DNA of 64,000 nt, taken from NCBI RefSeq assembly GCF_965184065.1, contig NZ_OZ239098.1. One strand, 5' to 3'. This document shows, one piece after another, positions 60,690 through 64,000 of this stretch. The notes beneath the pieces were generated by a model. That model was given only the letters and a program-made list of their open reading frames with translations. It did no database searches and was not told the origin of the DNA. Within the stretch, counting starts at the first letter, position 1. Each line of letters begins with the position of its first letter. The position numbers were made by a program, and so were the translations under genes. This DNA is from Methylopumilus sp026399645 (GTDB lineage: Bacteria > Pseudomonadota > Gammaproteobacteria > Burkholderiales > Methylophilaceae).

Positions 60690-61133
60690 ATGAAGCCCGT
60701 GAACAAGCTTTTGGAAAGTGAAGTATTTTCCTTGATTAGAGAGAAAAATCGCTCTATTTCTGGCTATCAAAAGCTATGGTCTATCAAAGCTCCAAGCAAA
60801 TTAGCCCCTTTGTCTCATGTCGGCGGGATTCAAGATGACGTTTTGATCATTTATGTTGAAAATAGTGGCATTGCGAGCAAATTAAAATTTATTGAATCCA
60901 CGCTGCTTAAGGACTTGAATGAAGGGATTCAAAAAGAGATACCCTTTGCTAATCCCATTAAATCATTAAGAATAAAATTGGTAATTAAAAATTCCAAAAC
61001 TATCCCTCCTAGAGATAAAAGCTTTCCTGCTCAAGCTAAATTTGCTTTAGAAAATTTATTAAATAACCTAGAAGATTCGCCTTTAAGACACCGTCTGATT
61101 AGATTGATTAAACATCATACCAATGCTGACTGA
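60690..61133 (+). CDS. dciA: DUF721 protein, probable DciA helicase operator
   Basis: A 147-residue protein of the DUF721 family. A KH-like domain covers about residues 20-110 (LWSIKAPSKLAPLSHVGG, VLIIYVENSGIASKL), followed by a charged helical tail. DciA is the ancestral partner that helps load DnaB in bacteria lacking phage-derived DnaC/DnaI. Proximity to secA and the M23 gene supports orthology. It overlaps the TauE/SafE gene by 11 bp. The function is inferred from the family. Confidence 0.82.
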   Translation: MKPVNKLLESEVFSLIREKNRSISGYQKLWSIKAPSKLAPLSHVGGIQDDVLIIYVENSGIASKLKFIESTLLKDLNEGIQKEIPFANPIKSLRIKLVIKNSKTIPPRDKSFPAQAKFALENLLNNLEDSPLRHRLIRLIKHHTNAD

Positions 61134-61920
61134 AGCGATCATCCTTATCCTTGCTGGAAGCATTGTTGGGACTTTATCAGGACTTCTTGGCATTGGCGGA
61201 GGCCTTATCATCGTTCCCATCCTTACGTTTGTCTTAATCAATTTTCATCAAGTTGCCTTTGATCAATCGATATTAATGGCCATTGGGACGTCGCTCGCTT
61301 CTATTGTTTTTACAGGAGGGATGTCAAGCTTCTATCATACAAAACGAAATAATATGGACTGGTCGATTGCTGCTCAATATGTCCCTGGAGTTTTATTAGG
61401 CTCAACTTTAATGGCTTTTGTCATACCCCATTTAAATATCGCATTCATTAAACATGCTTTTATTGTCTATACTTTTCTAGCTGCCTATGAGATTTTTAAG
61501 GCACCTACAATCAAAAGTGTTGTTCAATTACCGACCGTTTTTTTTGCTAATATGTATGGATTAACCATCGCTTCTATCTCGACCGTTATTGGGATTGGAG
61601 GCGGAACAATGTTTGTCCCTTATTTCATTTATCATAAAGTTAACCCGCGACTTGCTGTCGGACTCTCAAGTTCATTAGGGATATTTATTGGCTTAGGCGC
61701 TTCATTCGGATTTATCGAAAATGGCTTACATGTAAGTCAACTCCCTCAATTTAGTGTGGGTTACATCTATCTTCCCGGACTTATATTGTTGACATCCACA
61801 AGTCTCATTTTTGCAAGATTGGCAACAAAATGGATTCATCAAATTTCTGTTTTATCATTAAAAAAAATATTTGCTTGTTTATTATTTTTAATCGGCTTGT
61901 CAATGCTTTTCGCAGGATAA
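61123..61920 (+). CDS. TauE/SafE family sulfite/organic anion exporter
   Basis: A 265-residue membrane protein with eight or so hydrophobic helices and the repeated glycine-rich motif GLLGIGGGLIIVP in the first half and VIGIGGGTMFVP in the second half, typical of the inverted-repeat TauE/SafE (DUF81) fold. The family moves sulfite, sulfoacetate, taurine-related or other organic anions. No sulfur-oxidation genes are adjacent, so the substrate is unknown. It starts inside dciA with an 11-bp overlap. Confidence 0.9.
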   Translation: MLTEAIILILAGSIVGTLSGLLGIGGGLIIVPILTFVLINFHQVAFDQSILMAIGTSLASIVFTGGMSSFYHTKRNNMDWSIAAQYVPGVLLGSTLMAFVIPHLNIAFIKHAFIVYTFLAAYEIFKAPTIKSVVQLPTVFFANMYGLTIASISTVIGIGGGTMFVPYFIYHKVNPRLAVGLSSSLGIFIGLGASFGFIENGLHVSQLPQFSVGYIYLPGLILLTSTSLIFARLATKWIHQISVLSLKKIFACLLFLIGLSMLFAG

Positions 61921-61964
61921 TTTGTAATTAAAATATGTAGTTTTCTAGTCACAAAGTTATTGAA

Positions 61965-61973
61965 TGTGATAAT
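61965..61973 (+). promoter_or_regulatory. Extended -10 promoter of hppA
   Basis: TG-T-GATAAT at 61965-61973 is an extended -10 element with no good -35. Transcription from about 61980 would give a leader of about 43 nt. A strong AGGAG ribosome binding site lies at 62013-62017, 5 bases before the ATG. Confidence 0.4.
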
Positions 61974-62022
61974 TTATTACATAAGTTTTTCATTTTAAGA
62001 TTTACAAAATTTAGGAGCATGT

Positions 62023-64000
62023 ATGTCAGAACTTAACCTTATTATTGGCGCAGCACTATTGGCAATTCTTTATGGTGCAGTGATGAGCGCTTGGATATTT
62101 AAACTACCTGCTGGCAATGCAAAAATGCAAGAAATTGCCCTTGCTATTCAAGAAGGGGCAAAAGCCTACCTCGCAAGACAATACAAAGCGATATCGATCG
62201 TAGGTGTCGTGCTAGCCATCTTAATTGGTATCTTTATATCCAAAGATACTGCGATAGGTTTTGTCGTTGGTTCTTTTCTGTCCGGCGCTTGCGGTTTTAT
62301 TGGTATGAATGTCTCAGTGAAAGCTAATGTTAGAACTGCACAAGCCGCTACAAAAGGCATCGTTCCAGCACTAGATGTAGCTTTTAAAGGTGGGGCTATT
62401 ACAGGTTTATTAGTGGTAGGACTTGGGCTTCTTGGTGTCACCGGTTTTTATATGTATCTAGGTGGAGCTGAAGCAACTGATTTAAATCCTCTTATTGGAC
62501 TCGCTTTTGGTTCCTCACTTATTTCAATTTTTGCCCGTTTAGGCGGTGGTATCTTTACTAAGGGGGCTGATGTAGGTGCCGACTTAGTAGGTAAAGTTGA
62601 AGCTGGTATTCCAGAAGATGATCCAAGAAATCCTGCTGTGATTGCAGATAACGTCGGTGATAATGTTGGTGATTGCGCAGGTATGGCAGCAGACTTATTC
62701 GAAACCTACGCGGTAACTTTAATTGCAACGATGCTCCTTGGTGGGCTCGTCATTACAAATAATGGTGCAAGCGGAATTATTTATCCACTTCTATTAGGTG
62801 CGTCATCTATCGTGACGTCGATTGTTGGATGTTTCTTTGTAAGAGCTACACCTAAAATGAAAAATGTAATGCCTGCTTTATATAAAGGCCTCATCGTAGC
62901 CGGCGGACTTTCACTTATAGCTTTCTACTATGTAACAAACTTTGTATTTCCTGAAGGCGTTTCAATTCAAAATGTAACCGTTTCCTCTATGGCTTTATTC
63001 CAAGCATGTATCGTAGGCCTTGTATTAACTGCAGCTTTGGTATGGATTACGGAATATTATACGGGCACAGATTATGAGCCTGTAAGGCACGTTGCGCGCG
63101 CTTCCAAAACAGGTCACGCAACAAACATTATTGCTGGCATTGGCATTTCAATGAAATCAACAGCCTTGCCTGTAATATCTGTTTGTATTGCAATTTTCGT
63201 ATCTCACCATCTTGCTGGTCTTTATGGTATTGCAGTTGCAGCTACATCGATGTTAAGTATGGCTGGTATTATTGTCGCATTAGATGCTTACGGTCCAATT
63301 ACCGATAACGCAGGCGGCATTGCTGAAATGGCTGGATTACCTAAGAGCGTTCGTGATGTAACTGATCCATTAGATGCAGTTGGAAATACAACTAAAGCAG
63401 TCACTAAAGGTTATGCGATTGGATCAGCCGGCCTTGCAGCGCTTGTTCTTTTTGCAGACTATACACATAAATTAGAGTCTGTCGGTATTGCAACTACATT
63501 TGATCTGAGTGACCCGCTAGTTATTATTGGATTAATTATTGGTGGTCTTATTCCTTACCTTTTTGCTGCAATGGCCATGGAAGCTGTTGGAAGAGCTGCA
63601 GGTGCGGTAGTTGAAGAAGTAAGACGTCAATTCAAAACCATCAAAGGCATTATGACTGGTAAAGGCAAACCTGATTATGCTCGCGCCGTTGATATGTTAA
63701 CGACAGCAGCTATTAAAGAAATGATTGTGCCTTCATTACTTCCTGTTGCGGTTCCAATTATTGTGGGCTTAACTTTAGGTCCTAAAGCATTAGGTGGCCT
63801 TCTTATGGGAACGATTGTGACCGGTTTATTTGTAGCTATCTCTATGTGCACAGGTGGTGGTGCTTGGGATAATGCAAAAAAATATATTGAAGATGGTAAT
63901 CATGGTGGTAAAGGTTCAGAAGCCCACAAAGCAGCCATCACAGGTGACACTGTAGGTGACCCTTACAAAGATACTGCTGGCCCTGCCATTAACCCACTTA
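62023..64000 (+). CDS. hppA: K+-independent H+-translocating pyrophosphatase (3' end cut)
   Basis: HppA couples pyrophosphate hydrolysis to proton export across the inner membrane. The first 659 codons are present, and about 20-25 residues are missing at the window edge. The PPi site appears as IFTKGADVGADLVGKVEAG and GIPEDDPRNPAVIADNVGDN with the DxxxDxxxD-type aspartates. GNTTKA places lysine at residue 458, the mark of the K+-independent class, which is H+-pumping. About 15 helices are expected. AGGAG 5 bases before ATG suggests strong translation. Confidence 0.95.
   Translation, partial: MSELNLIIGAALLAILYGAVMSAWIFKLPAGNAKMQEIALAIQEGAKAYLARQYKAISIVGVVLAILIGIFISKDTAIGFVVGSFLSGACGFIGMNVSVKANVRTAQAATKGIVPALDVAFKGGAITGLLVVGLGLLGVTGFYMYLGGAEATDLNPLIGLAFGSSLISIFARLGGGIFTKGADVGADLVGKVEAGIPEDDPRNPAVIADNVGDNVGDCAGMAADLFETYAVTLIATMLLGGLVITNNGASGIIYPLLLGASSIVTSIVGCFFVRATPKMKNVMPALYKGLIVAGGLSLIAFYYVTNFVFPEGVSIQNVTVSSMALFQACIVGLVLTAALVWITEYYTGTDYEPVRHVARASKTGHATNIIAGIGISMKSTALPVISVCIAIFVSHHLAGLYGIAVAATSMLSMAGIIVALDAYGPITDNAGGIAEMAGLPKSVRDVTDPLDAVGNTTKAVTKGYAIGSAGLAALVLFADYTHKLESVGIATTFDLSDPLVIIGLIIGGLIPYLFAAMAMEAVGRAAGAVVEEVRRQFKTIKGIMTGKGKPDYARAVDMLTTAAIKEMIVPSLLPVAVPIIVGLTLGPKALGGLLMGTIVTGLFVAISMCTGGGAWDNAKKYIEDGNHGGKGSEAHKAAITGDTVGDPYKDTAGPAINPL

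Noticed and set aside
62166..62441. 91-codon minus-strand ORF inside the pyrophosphatase gene
   Set aside because: It is a shadow of hppA, whose plus-strand frame is strongly conserved.
1..64000. Search by eye for CRISPR arrays, insertion sequences, integrases, prophage genes, toxin-antitoxin pairs and restriction systems
   Set aside because: None were seen. No array of spaced direct repeats and no transposase-like ORF is present. The only clear tandem repeats are the tRNA-Arg pair and the lipoprotein repeat.

Overview
The window is a dense, AT-rich stretch of bacterial chromosome with almost only housekeeping genes. Intergenic gaps are very short, 1-23 bp gene overlaps are frequent, and several genes start with TTG or GTG. 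I see no prophage, insertion sequence, CRISPR array or restriction system. Gene neighbourhoods (miaB-ybeZYX-lnt, recA-recX-alaS-lysC, dapA-bamC, pssA-leuA, ilvE plus a zf-CHCC gene, rnfABCDGE-nth) fit a Betaproteobacterium. The small, AT-rich, streamlined character suggests a Methylophilaceae of the OM43/Methylopumilus kind. That placement is inference: no methylotrophy marker gene lies in the window.

Layout. 1-9.3 kb: end of miaB, ybeZ-ybeY-ybeX, a small exported protein, lnt, glyQ-glyS, gmhB, plsC, a YgjP-type metallohydrolase. 9.3-12 kb: SCO1-type copper chaperone, ilvE, a 53-residue zinc-finger gene, murI, a PduO-type cobalamin adenosyltransferase. 12.5-19.2 kb: pcnB, folK, a deoxynucleoside kinase, panB-panC-panD, rsfS, rlmH and a photolyase. 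19.2-25.2 kb: mlaA, pmbA, darP, a PDZ protein, mog, thiL, pgpA, pncC. 25.3-31.4 kb: recA, recX, alaS, lysC, then tRNA-Ser, two tRNA-Arg and tRNA-Lys. 31.4-36.7 kb: ffh, a CcsA-like membrane protein, a HAD phosphatase, leuA, pssA. 36.8-45 kb: tgt-yajC-secD-secF, a CNNM/CorC protein, clpS-clpA. 45-51 kb: a GST-like protein, pyrD, a uL16 hydroxylase, a 43-residue lipoprotein, a metallo-beta-lactamase-fold hydrolase, bamC, dapA. 51.3-57 kb: the complete rnfABCDGE operon, nth and a DUF1289 gene. 57-64 kb: secA, an M23 peptidase, a DciA-type DUF721 gene, a TauE/SafE permease and most of a K+-independent proton-pumping pyrophosphatase.

How they work together. Much of the window serves the envelope (Lnt, PlsC, PssA, PgpA, MlaA, BamC, MurI, GmhB, M23) and protein export (Ffh, YajC-SecDF, SecA). 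Another part serves translation and ribosome maturation (YbeY, RsfS, RlmH, DarP, the uL16 hydroxylase, GlyQS, AlaS, Tgt, tRNAs). Pantothenate, branched-chain amino acid, lysine-family and pyrimidine steps complete the biosynthetic content. Two ion-pumping energy converters, Rnf and H+-PPase, are the most physiologically distinctive items.

No gene-free stretch exceeds 300 bases; the longest are about 238 bp (31034-31271 and 51041-51278) and are described below. I did not find an undescribed multi-gene system. The most interesting details are a tandem tRNA-Arg pair differing only at anticodon base 34, a recX that seems to lack a standard start codon, a perfect -10 box 8 bp before rnfA suggesting a leaderless mRNA, a tiny lipoprotein built from 18-bp tandem repeats, and two exported proteins of unknown role.
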